Below the pieces are notes generated by a model. That model saw nothing but the letters and a program-made list of their open reading frames with translations. It searched no databases and had not been told where the DNA came from. 64,000 bases of DNA from Nonomuraea fuscirosea (GTDB lineage Bacteria > Actinomycetota > Actinomycetes > Streptosporangiales > Streptosporangiaceae): the NCBI RefSeq assembly GCF_003001935.1, contig NZ_PVNG01000001.1:744001-808000 (forward strand), read 5' to 3'. Shown here piece after piece: positions 42,118 through 51,022 of this stretch; the stretch's first letter is position 1, and the number at the start of each line of letters is the position of its first letter. The translations under genes and the position numbers were made by a program.

Positions 42118-42158
42118 GCCCGCTCTCCTGATCGTCCTTGCCGGGATAGCTTGGGGAC

Positions 42159-42578
42159 ATGGTGCCTCACCGGGCGTCGCCCGCCATCAGGAAGGTCGAC
42201 GCGGTCATGGTCCCGGTCCCGGACCTCGACAGCGGCCTGCGTTTCTACCGCGACCGTCTCGGCCACCAGTTGCTGTGGCGCGACGACGAACTGGGACAGG
42301 CGGGCCTCGGGTTGCCCGACACCGACACCGAGATGGTGCTGACGACCAGGCCCGGCCTGGTGCCGGCGTGGCTGGTGGACTCGGCGGACGACGCCACCGC
42401 CCAGGTGGTGCGGGCCGGCGGCCGCATGGTCGCCGAGCCCGTGGACGTGCCCGTCGGCCGCCTCGCGGTCGTGGCCGACCCCTTCGGCAACGAACTGGTC
42501 CTGATCGATCTGTCGAAGGGGACGTACGTCACCGACGCGTCCGGCGCGGTCACGGGCGTGCGGAACCCGGCCGGGTGA
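42159..42578 (+). CDS. Glyoxalase/VOC-family protein
   Basis: A 139-residue single VOC module (two beta-alpha-beta-beta-beta repeats): KVDAVMVPVPDLDSGLRFYRDRLGHQLLWR and then AQVVRAGGRMVAEPVDVPVGRLAVVADPFGNELVLIDL. It ends with the usual DPFGNELVLID motif with the metal-ligand Glu. GGGGA precedes the ATG. It follows the hydrogenase-like operon by 41 bases but is functionally unrelated as far as can be seen. Substrate unknown. Confidence 0.88.
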   Translation: MVPHRASPAIRKVDAVMVPVPDLDSGLRFYRDRLGHQLLWRDDELGQAGLGLPDTDTEMVLTTRPGLVPAWLVDSADDATAQVVRAGGRMVAEPVDVPVGRLAVVADPFGNELVLIDLSKGTYVTDASGAVTGVRNPAG

Positions 42579-42638
42579 CGAGCCCGGCACGTTCGTCACC
42601 AGATGTCGGCGATACGGGGGCGGCGGCGTCAGGGCACG

Positions 42639-43598
42639 TCACTCGCTGGTCGTGACCGTGAGGGTGGCGTCGACGATGCGGTGGTCGGAGCAGGGCTTGT
42701 CGCGGTCGGCGCCGCAGACGTGGCCGATGGGGTGGGCGTCGGCGGTGTAGGTGGTCAGCCGGGCGGCGGGGGCGAAGATCAGGTCGACCTTGCCCGACTG
42801 GTCGCAGGCGCCCAGCCGGTTGCTCTCGGTGGTCTGCTCGCCCCAGCCGGGGCAGACGGCCTCGCGGTCGTCGAGCTCGTGGTAGCGGCCGGTGTTGGCG
42901 CGGTTGGCGTCGGTGTCGATCGAGGCGTCGTACCAGGTGTCGAGCAGCGGTGAGTGCGGCTGGACGTTGAAGTCGCCGGCGATGATCGGGACCTCGCCCC
43001 GGGAGCGGTAGGACTCCAGGACCTCGTGCACCCGGCCGAGCTGGGCGGCCCGGTGGGCGGCGACGGTGGTCAGGTGGGTGGTGCAGAACCTGACGGTCAT
43101 GGGCTGCGCCGTGACGGGCGCGCAGAGGAGTTTGCGCGGCCTGCCCGATCCGTCGTCGGGCAGGGTCTGCCGTAGCGTGCCGCCCAGCGGGAAGCGGCTG
43201 AAGAGGGCGACGCCGATGCCGTGCCCGGCGCAGTAGCCGGGGTCGCCCGCCTCCGTCATCGGCTCGTAGCGGGCGAAGTTCCCGAGGTCGCGCGGCCAGC
43301 CCATGCGTTGCAGGGCGTCGATCACGGCGCCGTACTGGTTGCGGCAGATCTCGTTGACGGAGACGAGGTCCGGCCGGCGGTAGCTGATCGAGCCGGCGAT
43401 CGCCTGGATGACGCCGTTCGTCGTCGAACCCAGGTGCTGGTGGTGACCGGCCATGTTCCAGTGCCAGATCTTGTACGTCACGGTCGCGTTCGCAGCGGCG
43501 GCGGGCGCGGGACCGGCCGGCAGGGCGACGGTGGCGACGAGGATCGCGGCGACCGTCAGCAGCCGGCGGGCGAGATCGGGCACGGGTGAGATCCGCAT
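42639..43598 (-). CDS. Secreted endonuclease/exonuclease/phosphatase-fold protein
   Basis: A 319-residue exported protein with a Sec signal (LLTVAAILVATVALPAGPAPAAAA). The EEP fold is recognised from IWHWNMAGHHQHLG with Asn, RPDLVSVNEICRNQYG with the metal-binding Glu, the central VRFCTTHLTTV with His, IIAGDFNVQPHSPLLDTWYD with Asp and Asn, and the C-terminal CSDHRIVDATLTV with the catalytic Asp-His. All catalytic positions are kept, so it could be a secreted nuclease or phosphodiesterase. It is convergent with the VOC gene. Confidence 0.9.
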   Translation of the reverse strand: MRISPVPDLARRLLTVAAILVATVALPAGPAPAAAANATVTYKIWHWNMAGHHQHLGSTTNGVIQAIAGSISYRRPDLVSVNEICRNQYGAVIDALQRMGWPRDLGNFARYEPMTEAGDPGYCAGHGIGVALFSRFPLGGTLRQTLPDDGSGRPRKLLCAPVTAQPMTVRFCTTHLTTVAAHRAAQLGRVHEVLESYRSRGEVPIIAGDFNVQPHSPLLDTWYDASIDTDANRANTGRYHELDDREAVCPGWGEQTTESNRLGACDQSGKVDLIFAPAARLTTYTADAHPIGHVCGADRDKPCSDHRIVDATLTVTTSE

Positions 43599-43932
43599 GA
43601 GTCCCCTTCTCCGATGATCAACTCACCGCCATCCTGACCGAAGGACGTGCCCGGCGCCAGATGCGGATCGAGGAGAGGGACGTCCTGAGGCGAGGATGCG
43701 GCGTAGGTCTGGATATTTCCGGCGTCGGCCGGATAAACGGCGCCGGCGTGGCCGGACTTATGGCGGACATTCGCCGGACATTTGCCGCCGGATACCGGTA
43801 GTAAGGGGAATTGCGCAGATCGCCGGCAGTCCGGCATGGATAAAGTGGCTGCCGGAACAGCGGATCGCGTGCGACACGACACAGGCCCCGCTTGTGTCGG
43901 CGATGGGGCGATCCGCAGGAAAGGAAAACGAC
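43599..43932. other. Divergent intergenic region, 334 bases
   Basis: Between the EEP-fold gene (minus) and the secreted repeat protein (plus). The part 43700-43930 is richer in A/T than its neighbours and must contain the promoters of both genes. Several CCGGA/TCCGG-type short inverted elements occur around 43715-43800. I see no gene or convincing operator. Confidence 0.4.
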
Positions 43933-44439
43933 ATGAATTCGAGATTCGCCGTCATCGGTACGCTGGCCGCGGCCATTGTCACCACCGGTTCCGCGGTCTC
44001 CACGGCCCACGCCGAGGCCGGGCCGCGAAGCATTCCGCTGGTACGCTACTTCGACGGTTTGAAGCATTATGTGACCAGCGGCCCGCGGCCCGGCCCGAAC
44101 TACCGCGAAGAAGGCCGGTTTCCCATTCTGACCAGGAACACCCCGGGCACGAGGGCGATCTACGGCTGCCTCGCCGGCCACGCCCCGCGTGACCAGTTCC
44201 TGTCCGCCACGGCCGACTGTGAGAACAGGCCGGGCAATGCCGGGAAGAACACGTTGCTGCGCCGGGAGGGGTTCCTCTACACGAGCCCGGGCGCGGGCAG
44301 GCGGCCCCTGTACCGCTGCTACGTCCCGCACACGAAGAGCCACTTCGTGTCCGTCCGCTCCGACTGCGAGTCGAAGCCGCCGACGTCGAAGGTGAACGCC
44401 GAGTTCGTCCTGGGGTACTTCCCGTCCGCCGGGCGGTGA
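43933..44439 (+). CDS. Secreted protein with two DUF5648-like repeats
   Basis: A 168-residue protein with a Sec signal (MNSRFAVIGTLAAAIVTTGSAVSTAHA, cleavage near residue 27). The mature part has related modules of the form IPLVRYFDGLKHYVTSG and RPLYRCYVPHTKSHFVSVRSDCE, plus a middle module (IYGCLAGHAPRDQFLSATADCE). These resemble the DUF5648 lectin-like repeats found in bacterial extracellular proteins. Several paired cysteines suggest disulfides. The ATG at 43933 follows AAAGGA. Function unknown; surface or carbohydrate binding is possible. Confidence 0.75.
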   Translation: MNSRFAVIGTLAAAIVTTGSAVSTAHAEAGPRSIPLVRYFDGLKHYVTSGPRPGPNYREEGRFPILTRNTPGTRAIYGCLAGHAPRDQFLSATADCENRPGNAGKNTLLRREGFLYTSPGAGRRPLYRCYVPHTKSHFVSVRSDCESKPPTSKVNAEFVLGYFPSAGR

Positions 44440-44691
44440 GGAGGGGCGGGGGTCGGCGCAGCGCCCCAGAATGACTGTCGCCGGTGGCGGCGGAATCGGC
44501 GAATCATTCCACCGCCTCGTCTCGGCCTCGTCCCCGCCTTATTCGTCTCCCGAGAAAAGGAAACCCCCCGCCATCAATCGAGGGGCGGCGGTGAAGCCTA
44601 TCTGGTCCACCGGGATCTCCGATGGTGGACGGATCCGGAGAGGTTCCCGCCCGCACGCCGGCTCGGCGGCGACGTGCCGCACAGCCGGTAG

Positions 44692-44868
44692 CTCACCGGA
44701 GGCGGCGCCGGACGGACGTTCACTCTGACGGGCCCGGAGCCGTTGAGCGGCCCCGACCAGGTCGCCTGCCTGGCGCGCGTGCTCGGACGTGAGATCTCCA
44801 CCGCGGACGTGCCGCCCGACCAGGCGCGGGTACGATGCGGTCGGCCGGCGGGCACGTTCGAGCGCTGA
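44692..44868 (+). pseudogene. C-terminal remnant of an NmrA-like NAD(P)-binding protein
   Basis: One frame reads LTGGGAGRTFTLTGPEPLSG then PDQVACLARVLGREISTADVPPDQAR up to a TGA at 44866-44868. TLTGPE...VLGR is the hallmark of the C-terminal part of NmrA/SDR-a5 proteins (normally about 280 residues). A TAG lies just upstream and the rest of the gene is absent. The remaining sequence of this 560-base gap (44440-44999) shows no gene. Confidence 0.65.
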
Positions 44869-44999
44869 ACCCATGATCACCGTGCCGTCTTCCGGTGTGG
44901 GGGATGACCCAGGGCTCGACCAGGCCGAGCGGTGTGTCCTCCGCGACCGGCGGCGTCACCGTACGGGACCGGCGGCATCGTCTTACGGGGCCGGCGGCG

Positions 45000-45608
45000 T
45001 CACCGTGCGGGGCCGATGGCGTCGTCGCCGAAGACGGCGGCGAGTGCCTTGCCGATCAGGTGGGGCAGGTCGGTGCGCCCGTCGTCCTCGGCCCAGCGCA
45101 CCAGCGCCGTGTGCAGGGCGGCCAGGCAGGCGCTGGCCGCCGCCTGCGCCTGGAACGCCGTGTCGGGGTCGGCGGCGTCGTCGCCCAGGGCGCCGATGAC
45201 GGCCTGCTGGAGGGCGTACTGGTTGTCCAGGTGCCGGGCCCGCAGCGCAGGCGTGGAGATCATCAGCTGGAGGCGGGCGAGCAGGAGCCGACGGTCCGCG
45301 TCGCCGGTCAGGACCGTGGCCGCCTCGATCAGCGCGCCGCCGATGCGACGGACCAGAGGCCCTCCGGCGGGCGAGGCGACGATCCGCTCGGCGACGAGTT
45401 CGCCGTGCTGGTCGACCAGGACGAGGTCCTCCTTGGTGGCGAAGTGCCGGTAGACGGTCATGGGGGACACGCCGGCCGCCTCGGCGACGTCGTTCATGGT
45501 CGTGGCGTCGTATCCGCGCTCGCTGAACAGCCGTACCGCGTGCGTCTGGATCGTGCGCCGCGTCTGGGCCCTTCGTCGCGCTCGCAGAGTTGAGTTCTGG
45601 TCGGTCAC
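45000..45608 (-). CDS. TetR-family repressor
   Basis: A 202-residue regulator. The N-terminal helix-turn-helix (RRTIQTHAVRLFSERGYDATTMNDVAEAAGVSPMTVYRHF, residues 17-56) is a textbook TetR domain; the C-terminal half is a variable ligand-binding domain. It is divergent from the short-chain dehydrogenase with a 69-base intergenic region holding a perfect palindrome. It very probably represses itself and the dehydrogenase until a ligand binds. Confidence 0.94.
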   Translation of the reverse strand: MTDQNSTLRARRRAQTRRTIQTHAVRLFSERGYDATTMNDVAEAAGVSPMTVYRHFATKEDLVLVDQHGELVAERIVASPAGGPLVRRIGGALIEAATVLTGDADRRLLLARLQLMISTPALRARHLDNQYALQQAVIGALGDDAADPDTAFQAQAAASACLAALHTALVRWAEDDGRTDLPHLIGKALAAVFGDDAIGPAR

Positions 45609-45637
45609 GTGTTAGACACTACCGGTCATGATAGTCA

Positions 45638-45652
45638 CTACCAACTTGGTAG
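45638..45652. promoter_or_regulatory. TetR operator between the repressor and the SDR gene
   Basis: CTACCAA-C-TTGGTAG is a perfect 15-bp palindrome in the short divergent promoter region. An additional half site ACTACCGG lies about 20 bases to the left (45618-45625), near the repressor start. The region is AT-richer than the genes. Confidence 0.8.
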
Positions 45653-45677
45653 AAGCTAACATTAAGGAGTGGTGGAC

Positions 45678-46442
45678 ATGAACGATCTGACCGGCAGGAC
45701 CGCCCTGGTCACCGGAGCGTCCCGTGGCATCGGCCAGGCGATCGCCATCCGGCTGGCGGCCGGGGGAGCGACGGTGATCGTGCACTACGGCGCGGACGAG
45801 GAGGGCGCGGCGGCGACCGTGGGCGAGATCGAACGCGGCGGCGGGAACGCCTTCGCCGTCCGGGCGCGGCTCGGCGTGGACGGCGACGTCGAGACGCTCT
45901 TCGCCGGGATGGAGCAGGGCCTGGCAGGGCGGCCGCTCGACATCCTGGTCAACAACGCGGCGGCCCCGCCCGCCGGCCCGCTCGGCAGCACGACCAGCGC
46001 CGAGTTCGACCACCTGTTCGCGGTGAACGTACGGGCGCCGTACTTCATCATCCAGCGCGCGCTGGACCTGATGCGCGACGGCGGCCGGATCGTCACGATC
46101 TCGTCCGTCGCGACCCGGATGGCCAACCCCGCACAGACCTCCTTCGCCATGACCAAGGGCGCGATCGAGACGATGAGCCTCACCCTGGCCAACGAACTCG
46201 GCGCCAGGGGCATCACGGTCAACGCGGTCGCCCCCGGCGCCACCCGCACGCCCGCCAACGCCTCCGTCTTCGAGGCGCCGGGCCTGGCCGGGTTCATCGC
46301 GGGATCGACGGCGCTCGACCGCCTCGGCGGCGCCGACGACGTCGCCGACGTGGTCGCCTTCCTCGCCTCCGACGCCGCCCGCTGGGTCACCGGCCAGGTC
46401 ATCGACGCCAGCGGCGGCCTGTTCCTGGGCCCGCGCACCTGA
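45678..46442 (+). CDS. Short-chain dehydrogenase/reductase
   Basis: A 254-residue classical SDR: cofactor motif TGASRGIGQAIAI (about residues 11-23), NNAAAPP near 93, catalytic Ser in ISSVATRM, then an FAMTKGAIE motif in which the active-site Tyr of YxxxK is replaced by Phe while Lys is kept, and a C-terminal GGLFLG. Start at 45678 follows AAGGAG; the GTG nine bases earlier overlaps that site. The missing Tyr could reduce activity, although some SDRs carry Phe here. Adjacent divergent TetR suggests inducible control. Confidence 0.92.
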   Translation: MNDLTGRTALVTGASRGIGQAIAIRLAAGGATVIVHYGADEEGAAATVGEIERGGGNAFAVRARLGVDGDVETLFAGMEQGLAGRPLDILVNNAAAPPAGPLGSTTSAEFDHLFAVNVRAPYFIIQRALDLMRDGGRIVTISSVATRMANPAQTSFAMTKGAIETMSLTLANELGARGITVNAVAPGATRTPANASVFEAPGLAGFIAGSTALDRLGGADDVADVVAFLASDAARWVTGQVIDASGGLFLGPRT

Positions 46443-46469
46443 CGCGACCCCCGGGTCACAGGCGCTCGC

Positions 46470-47795
46470 TCAGGAGAGGGTGGCGCTGCCCGGCTGGGCG
46501 GACAGGAGGCTCTGGGCCCAGCCGGTGGCGTCGACGGTGCCGTGGCCGGTGAGGTCGTCGCCCTTGCCGTCGTAGGGGTCGGCGTCGTGGTAGCGGTAGA
46601 GGGCGCCGGCGGGGTGGTGGCCGTAGTAGACGCCCGCGCCCGGAGAGAGGAGGTGGGTGAAGTTCTGCCAGGTGGCGTCACGGAGCTGGTGGCGTTTCCA
46701 GTCGCCGGCGCCGTTGACGCGGTAGGAGAGCAGCTGCCCGTTGGCGGTGGTGCCGAGCAGCCAGTCGGGTCCGGCGGTGGTGAGGGTCTTGAGGGTGAAT
46801 CCGTCGCCGATGAGGGTGTTGTTCTTGATGTCGGCCAGTACGGGTTTCGCCGTGGTGATCGTGTAGCGGCGCAGTGTGCCGGCGGCGATGCCGTAGAGGT
46901 GGCCGTCGCCGTCGTAGGCGAGGTGGTCGTGGGTGTAGCCGTTGCCGAGGTGGACGGGCGGCTCGAACTCCAGGGTGTCGCCGTTGGTGCGGACGTCGAC
47001 GCGGTAGAGCATGCCGTCGGAGCCGGCCTTGGTGAGCAGGATCGTGTTGTAGTTGAGCGTGGCCATCGCCTTGGGGGTGAAGCCGAGCTTGGCGGTGGAG
47101 ACGACCGCGCCGTGGGTGCGCTTGCCGGTGGCGGCGTCGATGGCCGTGTAGGTCAGCTGCCCGTCGGGCAGCACCCCGTACACCGAGACGCGGCCCTTGG
47201 GGGCGGCAGTGGCGCAGTTGCGGCTGGTGACGTCGTTCCAGGCGCGGTTGTCCGACTGGCCGTAGGTGACGCCGTCGAAGGCGGGCCTGATCCGTTCGGA
47301 GCCCTCGAACCCCCAGGAGGCCGACCCGTTGCCGTCGGAGTCGCGCCCGAGCTCGAAGTGCAGGTGCGGGTGGCCGTTCGCGGTCTCGCCGTCCTTGCCG
47401 ACCTGGCCGATCACCGTCCCCTGCCGCACCTTGTCGCCGACCGACACGCCGCGGGACTTCAGATGGAGGTACGTGGTGAAGTAGCCGCCGCCGTGATCGA
47501 TCTGGATCATGTTGCCGGCGTTGCCGTGCTTGAAGGACTGGTTCACCCTGCCCGCGGCCGGGGCGATCAGGGTGGCCCCCTCGGTGCCGTGCTGGTCGGG
47601 CTCCTTCACCATGTCCAGGGCCGGGGCGTGGCCCCACGTGTTCAGCTGCCACTTCTGGCCGCAGGGGAACGGGAGCTGGAGATCGGGGGCCGCCATCGCC
47701 TGGCCGCTCGATGCGCCGGCGACGGTGAAGGCGGCGGTGAAGGTGGCGGCGAGCGTCGTGGCGACGACGGATCGTAAGAGGGCCGATCGGGACAC
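46470..47795 (-). CDS. Secreted M23 metallopeptidase with tachylectin-like C-terminus
   Basis: A 441-residue exported protein. After a Sec signal (to about residue 35) comes an M23/LytM domain (about 40-165) with LIAPAAGRVNQSFKHGNAGNMIQIDHGGGYFTTYLHL, GDKVRQGTVIGQVG and the zinc/catalytic motif HPHLHFEL. The usual HxxxD motif appears as GHAPALDM. The C-terminal about 240 residues contain repeated blades (GVLPDGQLTYTAIDAATGKR, DGMLYRVDV, DGHLYGIAAGTLRRYTI, ANGQLLSYRV, PAGALYRYHD), typical of tachylectin-2-type propellers that bind sugars. Probably a cell-wall peptidase. Confidence 0.88.
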   Translation of the reverse strand: MSRSALLRSVVATTLAATFTAAFTVAGASSGQAMAAPDLQLPFPCGQKWQLNTWGHAPALDMVKEPDQHGTEGATLIAPAAGRVNQSFKHGNAGNMIQIDHGGGYFTTYLHLKSRGVSVGDKVRQGTVIGQVGKDGETANGHPHLHFELGRDSDGNGSASWGFEGSERIRPAFDGVTYGQSDNRAWNDVTSRNCATAAPKGRVSVYGVLPDGQLTYTAIDAATGKRTHGAVVSTAKLGFTPKAMATLNYNTILLTKAGSDGMLYRVDVRTNGDTLEFEPPVHLGNGYTHDHLAYDGDGHLYGIAAGTLRRYTITTAKPVLADIKNNTLIGDGFTLKTLTTAGPDWLLGTTANGQLLSYRVNGAGDWKRHQLRDATWQNFTHLLSPGAGVYYGHHPAGALYRYHDADPYDGKGDDLTGHGTVDATGWAQSLLSAQPGSATLS

Positions 47796-47978
47796 TGTTC
47801 CTCCTGGGTTTCCGGCGAGGAGCCCGCTGCTCGCGGCCGGGCCGGACGGGGACGTCAGGGCGATCCAAGGGTCCGGCGCGGATCGAGCCGTGGCCTTGTC
47901 ACGGAGCCGACCGTAGGGAACGGCGGTATGCCGCCGGTATGTGGGACGCCCGCCGCCGGCACGGGGCGGCGGCGCGGG

Positions 47979-48797
47979 TCAGGCGGGTGTCGCCAGTCCG
48001 GTCATGATGGCCCGGGCCACGGGGGAGGGGTCCGAGCCGTCCAGGGCGAAGCCGTCCGGTACGTGCACCGCGGGCTGGGCCATCATGCGCGGGGCCGGGC
48101 CGCGGTGCGGCCAGGTGGCGGTGTGTATGACGAACGGATGGCACAGGTAGACGTCGCCCGCCCGGCCGGTCGCGTGCGCGGTGGCCCGGCACAGCACCGA
48201 CGGCCGCCACTTCGCGCCCACCTCCGCGCCGTTGAGCCCGGTCTCCCCGTACGGCCGCAGGATCGGCGGGATGTGCAGGTGTGAGCCTTTGACGAGCCGG
48301 GTCGGCGCGTCATCGGGGCCGGTGTCGGAGAACAGGAACAGCGCGAGCAGCCCTCTCCCGCGCGAGCGCACGTTGACCCAGTAACCCCCGTCGGGGCCGT
48401 CGTAGCTGCCTTCGATGTGGTAGCCGGACCCCATCCCCGGATGGTCCTCCGACGGGAATCGGACGGGGATCAGACCGCCCACCTCGGTGCGACGGGTCCA
48501 CCGGCCCGGCCCGATCAGCTCGTCGTACGCGGCGGCCAGCGCCGGCGACGTGGCCGCCTCGGTGAACGGGGCGCCGGAAGGACAGGGGACGTCCACGCTC
48601 GGCCGCCAGGTGGCGGGGTCGTCCCGGCGGACGCCGTGCCCGGCCAGCGACTCCCAGATGATCTCCCGGCACGCCGCGGCCGTGTCCGCGCCGAAGGCGC
48701 CCCGGACGACCACGTAGCCGTCGCGCATGAAACCGTCCACGTCCACGCGTCGATTGTGCGGCCCTTCGCGGGCATAAAGCACCCGATTTACCCGCAT
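47979..48797 (-). CDS. Phytanoyl-CoA dioxygenase-family oxygenase
   Basis: A 272-residue Fe(II)/2-oxoglutarate-type protein. The conserved opening VDGFMRDGYVVVRGAF and the jelly-roll core with GYHIEGSY (H127, E129 as H-x-E facial ligands) are visible. The distal histidine lies in YLCHPFVIHTATW (H220 or H225) and a following Arg could bind 2-oxoglutarate. The start is uncertain: the ATG at 48797 follows GGCGGG, but a GTG near residue 18, just before the domain, is plausible. Isolated gene; the substrate is unknown. Confidence 0.85.
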   Translation of the reverse strand: MRVNRVLYAREGPHNRRVDVDGFMRDGYVVVRGAFGADTAAACREIIWESLAGHGVRRDDPATWRPSVDVPCPSGAPFTEAATSPALAAAYDELIGPGRWTRRTEVGGLIPVRFPSEDHPGMGSGYHIEGSYDGPDGGYWVNVRSRGRGLLALFLFSDTGPDDAPTRLVKGSHLHIPPILRPYGETGLNGAEVGAKWRPSVLCRATAHATGRAGDVYLCHPFVIHTATWPHRGPAPRMMAQPAVHVPDGFALDGSDPSPVARAIMTGLATPA

Positions 48798-48857
48798 GCC
48801 CGCCTGTCGCGGGCAGACCTGCTGATACTCCTCCCCGGGCGGGTGGCGGGCGCCGGT

Positions 48858-49247
48858 TCAGCGGGAGGTGCAGACTGCGTGCACCTCGACCGTGACCCGC
48901 TTCTTCTTGGAGCTGAGGAAGACGAGGCTCCACGCCTCGGGCACCCCGTCCGGTGGGTCGCTGATGTCCTGGGGCGCGTTCACCTCGACGATGACGGGCT
49001 CCTCCCGGTTGTGGTCGCCGTGGTAGGCGTAGCCGCCGCCGACGGCCCGGTGCCCGCGCGGGCAGACCACGTTCGTGCTGAGCACGCCGGGGGACAGGCT
49101 TCTGCCCTCCGTGACGACGGTGAGCGCGGCGCCCGTCCAGCCGAACTGGCGCGCCGCCGCGAACCCGCCCCCGGCGAGCACGCCGCCCACCGCCGCGCCC
49201 GCCGTGACCAGCCCGAGCGTCCGCGCCATCCGTGTAACCCCACCCAT
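48858..49247 (-). CDS. Small exported protein, unknown function
   Basis: A 129-residue protein with an N-terminal hydrophobic signal or anchor (LGLVTAGAAVGGVLAGGGFAAA). The mature part contains VVCPRGHRAVGGGYAYHG and ends VTVEVHAVCTSR, with two cysteines likely joined. This pattern occurs in small secreted actinobacterial proteins of unknown function. It lies upstream of, and in the same orientation as, the dioxygenase gene, separated from it by 60 bases. Confidence 0.75.
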   Translation of the reverse strand: MGGVTRMARTLGLVTAGAAVGGVLAGGGFAAARQFGWTGAALTVVTEGRSLSPGVLSTNVVCPRGHRAVGGGYAYHGDHNREEPVIVEVNAPQDISDPPDGVPEAWSLVFLSSKKKRVTVEVHAVCTSR

Positions 49248-49350
49248 GAGCGCCCTTCCCCTGTTCCGCCGGTACGGCAGGACGTTAGCCGGGGCGTGTT
49301 GAGGTTCTGTTGACGATCCGTCGAGGCCGCGCCGCGCGGCGCGAAGGCCG

Positions 49351-50463
49351 TCAGCGACCCGGAAGCGACTCCGCCAGCCTGCTGAGGATCAGGTCGAGTT
49401 CGGCGTCGGTGAGCGGCACGAGTTCGAGGGTCAGGTCGCCCTGGTCCTGGTCATGGTCCATGACCCAGATCTGCGGAGAGCCGTTCCGCAGCGCGAGCGC
49501 CAGGCCGGCGGCGGTCAGTCCCGCGCGGGCGGGATCGATGCCGAGGCGGACGCGGGAGAACGGCAGGCCGGCCGGGTCCTGGACGCTCGCGGCGCTGATG
49601 CCGGGCAGGCGGCCGGCCCGCACGGTGAAGCGGGCGACCTTGGCGTCCTGCTCCCGCCGCCAGGCCGGCCGGTCCATCTCCCGCCGGGCCCGGAGTGCGG
49701 CGACCACTCCGAAGATCGCCTCCTTGCTCGGCTTCATCGCCCGGCCGATCCCCTTCTCCTGGGCCCGGACGGCCCGGACCAGGCCGGCCCGGCCGATGAC
49801 CAGACCGGCGGTGGGCGAGGCCAGATACTTCTGGGCGCTGACGACCACCAGGTCGGCGCCGGTGCCCAGCAGTTCGTCGATCCTGAGGTCCTGGCCCGCG
49901 CCGTCGATGATCACCGGAACCTGCCGCCGGTGCGCCGCCGCCACCGCCTCCGTCAGCGGAACGTCCTGGCCCCGGGTCAGCCGGGAGGACACGAGCAGCA
50001 GGCACGCCACGTCCGGGCGGACGAGGTGCTCCTCCAGCTCGTCGACGGAGCAGCCGGCGTCCGAGCCGGCCAGCAGCGGGGTGGCTCCGGCCAGCCGGAT
50101 GTCCTGCACGATCGGATGCCCGTAGTCGACGGCGTGCCCGGCCGGGAGCAGGACCGTCGTGGGCATCCCCGCGGCGTCGGGCAGCGCCGCGATCCGCGCC
50201 TGCGACGTGCCCGTCATCGTCGCCGCGACGGCCAGGGTGTTGGCCGCCGACGCGCAGTGCACGACCGTGCCGGCCTCCCCGCCCAGGACCTCGACGATGG
50301 TACGGCAGGCGAGGTCCTTCAGCTCTTCCATGACGAAGAAGCCGGACAGGGCCTCGGCCGTGGCCGCCGCGACCTGGTCCGTGCTCCGGGAGACGCCGAG
50401 CGGGGTGAACGTCCCGCGCGCGTTGACGACCGGCGTCAGGCCGTACTGATCGTGAAGTCCCAT
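49351..50463 (-). CDS. SelA-like PLP-dependent enzyme
   Basis: A 370-residue fold-type I PLP enzyme of the SelA/DgaE group. The start (MGLHDQYGLTPVVNARGTFT) matches the family N-terminus, so the longer open frame was rejected. PLP features are D187 (VIIDGAGQ) and the Schiff-base lysine K212 (VVSAQKYLASPTAG). True selenocysteine synthase is larger and normally sits with selB and a Sec tRNA, none of which are here. It is more likely a lyase or transferase acting on an amino or phosphosugar substrate. No clear ribosome binding site. Confidence 0.85.
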   Translation of the reverse strand: MGLHDQYGLTPVVNARGTFTPLGVSRSTDQVAAATAEALSGFFVMEELKDLACRTIVEVLGGEAGTVVHCASAANTLAVAATMTGTSQARIAALPDAAGMPTTVLLPAGHAVDYGHPIVQDIRLAGATPLLAGSDAGCSVDELEEHLVRPDVACLLLVSSRLTRGQDVPLTEAVAAAHRRQVPVIIDGAGQDLRIDELLGTGADLVVVSAQKYLASPTAGLVIGRAGLVRAVRAQEKGIGRAMKPSKEAIFGVVAALRARREMDRPAWRREQDAKVARFTVRAGRLPGISAASVQDPAGLPFSRVRLGIDPARAGLTAAGLALALRNGSPQIWVMDHDQDQGDLTLELVPLTDAELDLILSRLAESLPGR

Positions 50464-50576
50464 CTGCCCATCTAACCGGCACGGAGGCAGGGCCCTCGAC
50501 GCGCCCGGAACGGCATGGAACGTCGTGGAACGCCTTCCCTGGTGTTCGCATCGAACAATCACCCACGGGGGGAACC

Positions 50577-51002
50577 ATGAACATACGACGTGCCCTGGCG
50601 GGGCTGATGCTGGCCGGTGCGCTGGCGACGACACTGGGGGCGGCCCCCGCGACCGCCGCCGCCGGCTCGGTGCACCTCGCGATCGAGGCCACCGGGCAGG
50701 GCGGATACCGGGCCTACTTCGTCAGCGTCACCGGCTTCGCGCCCGTCGCCACCGCCGGGCAGGGCGTCTGCGTCAACCTGTACGGCGACGACTACCTCGA
50801 CCACCACCTGTTCGGCGGCTTCGGCGTCGCGTGCGGCCAGACGCTGAGCAACCCGTCGCCCGGCCGCGTCAGCATCTCGTTCTACCTGGACGGCAACACG
50901 CTCGACGAGGACTGGGGCGGTGACGAGGTCTTCGCCAAGGTGGACATCGGGCCGCCGTCCTCGGTGAGACTCACGTCCAACGTGGTGCACGGGGACTACT
51001 GA
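50577..51002 (+). CDS. Small secreted protein, unknown function
   Basis: A 141-residue protein with a Sec signal (ALAGLMLAGALATTLGAAPATAAA, cleavage near residue 28) and an acidic, beta-rich mature part (VHLAIEATGQGGYRAYFVSVTGFAP, then VCVNLYGDDYLDHHLFGGFGVACGQ). Two cysteines probably form a disulfide. A purine/G-rich stretch precedes the ATG. It ends at a strong shared terminator. Family not recognised. Confidence 0.78.
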   Translation: MNIRRALAGLMLAGALATTLGAAPATAAAGSVHLAIEATGQGGYRAYFVSVTGFAPVATAGQGVCVNLYGDDYLDHHLFGGFGVACGQTLSNPSPGRVSISFYLDGNTLDEDWGGDEVFAKVDIGPPSSVRLTSNVVHGDY

Positions 51003-51022
51003 CGGGCACCGCGGACAACACG

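Noticed and set aside
49351..50463. Selenocysteine synthase (SelA)
   Set aside because: The protein is short for SelA and no selB, selD or Sec-tRNA lies in the window; assignment was kept at family level.
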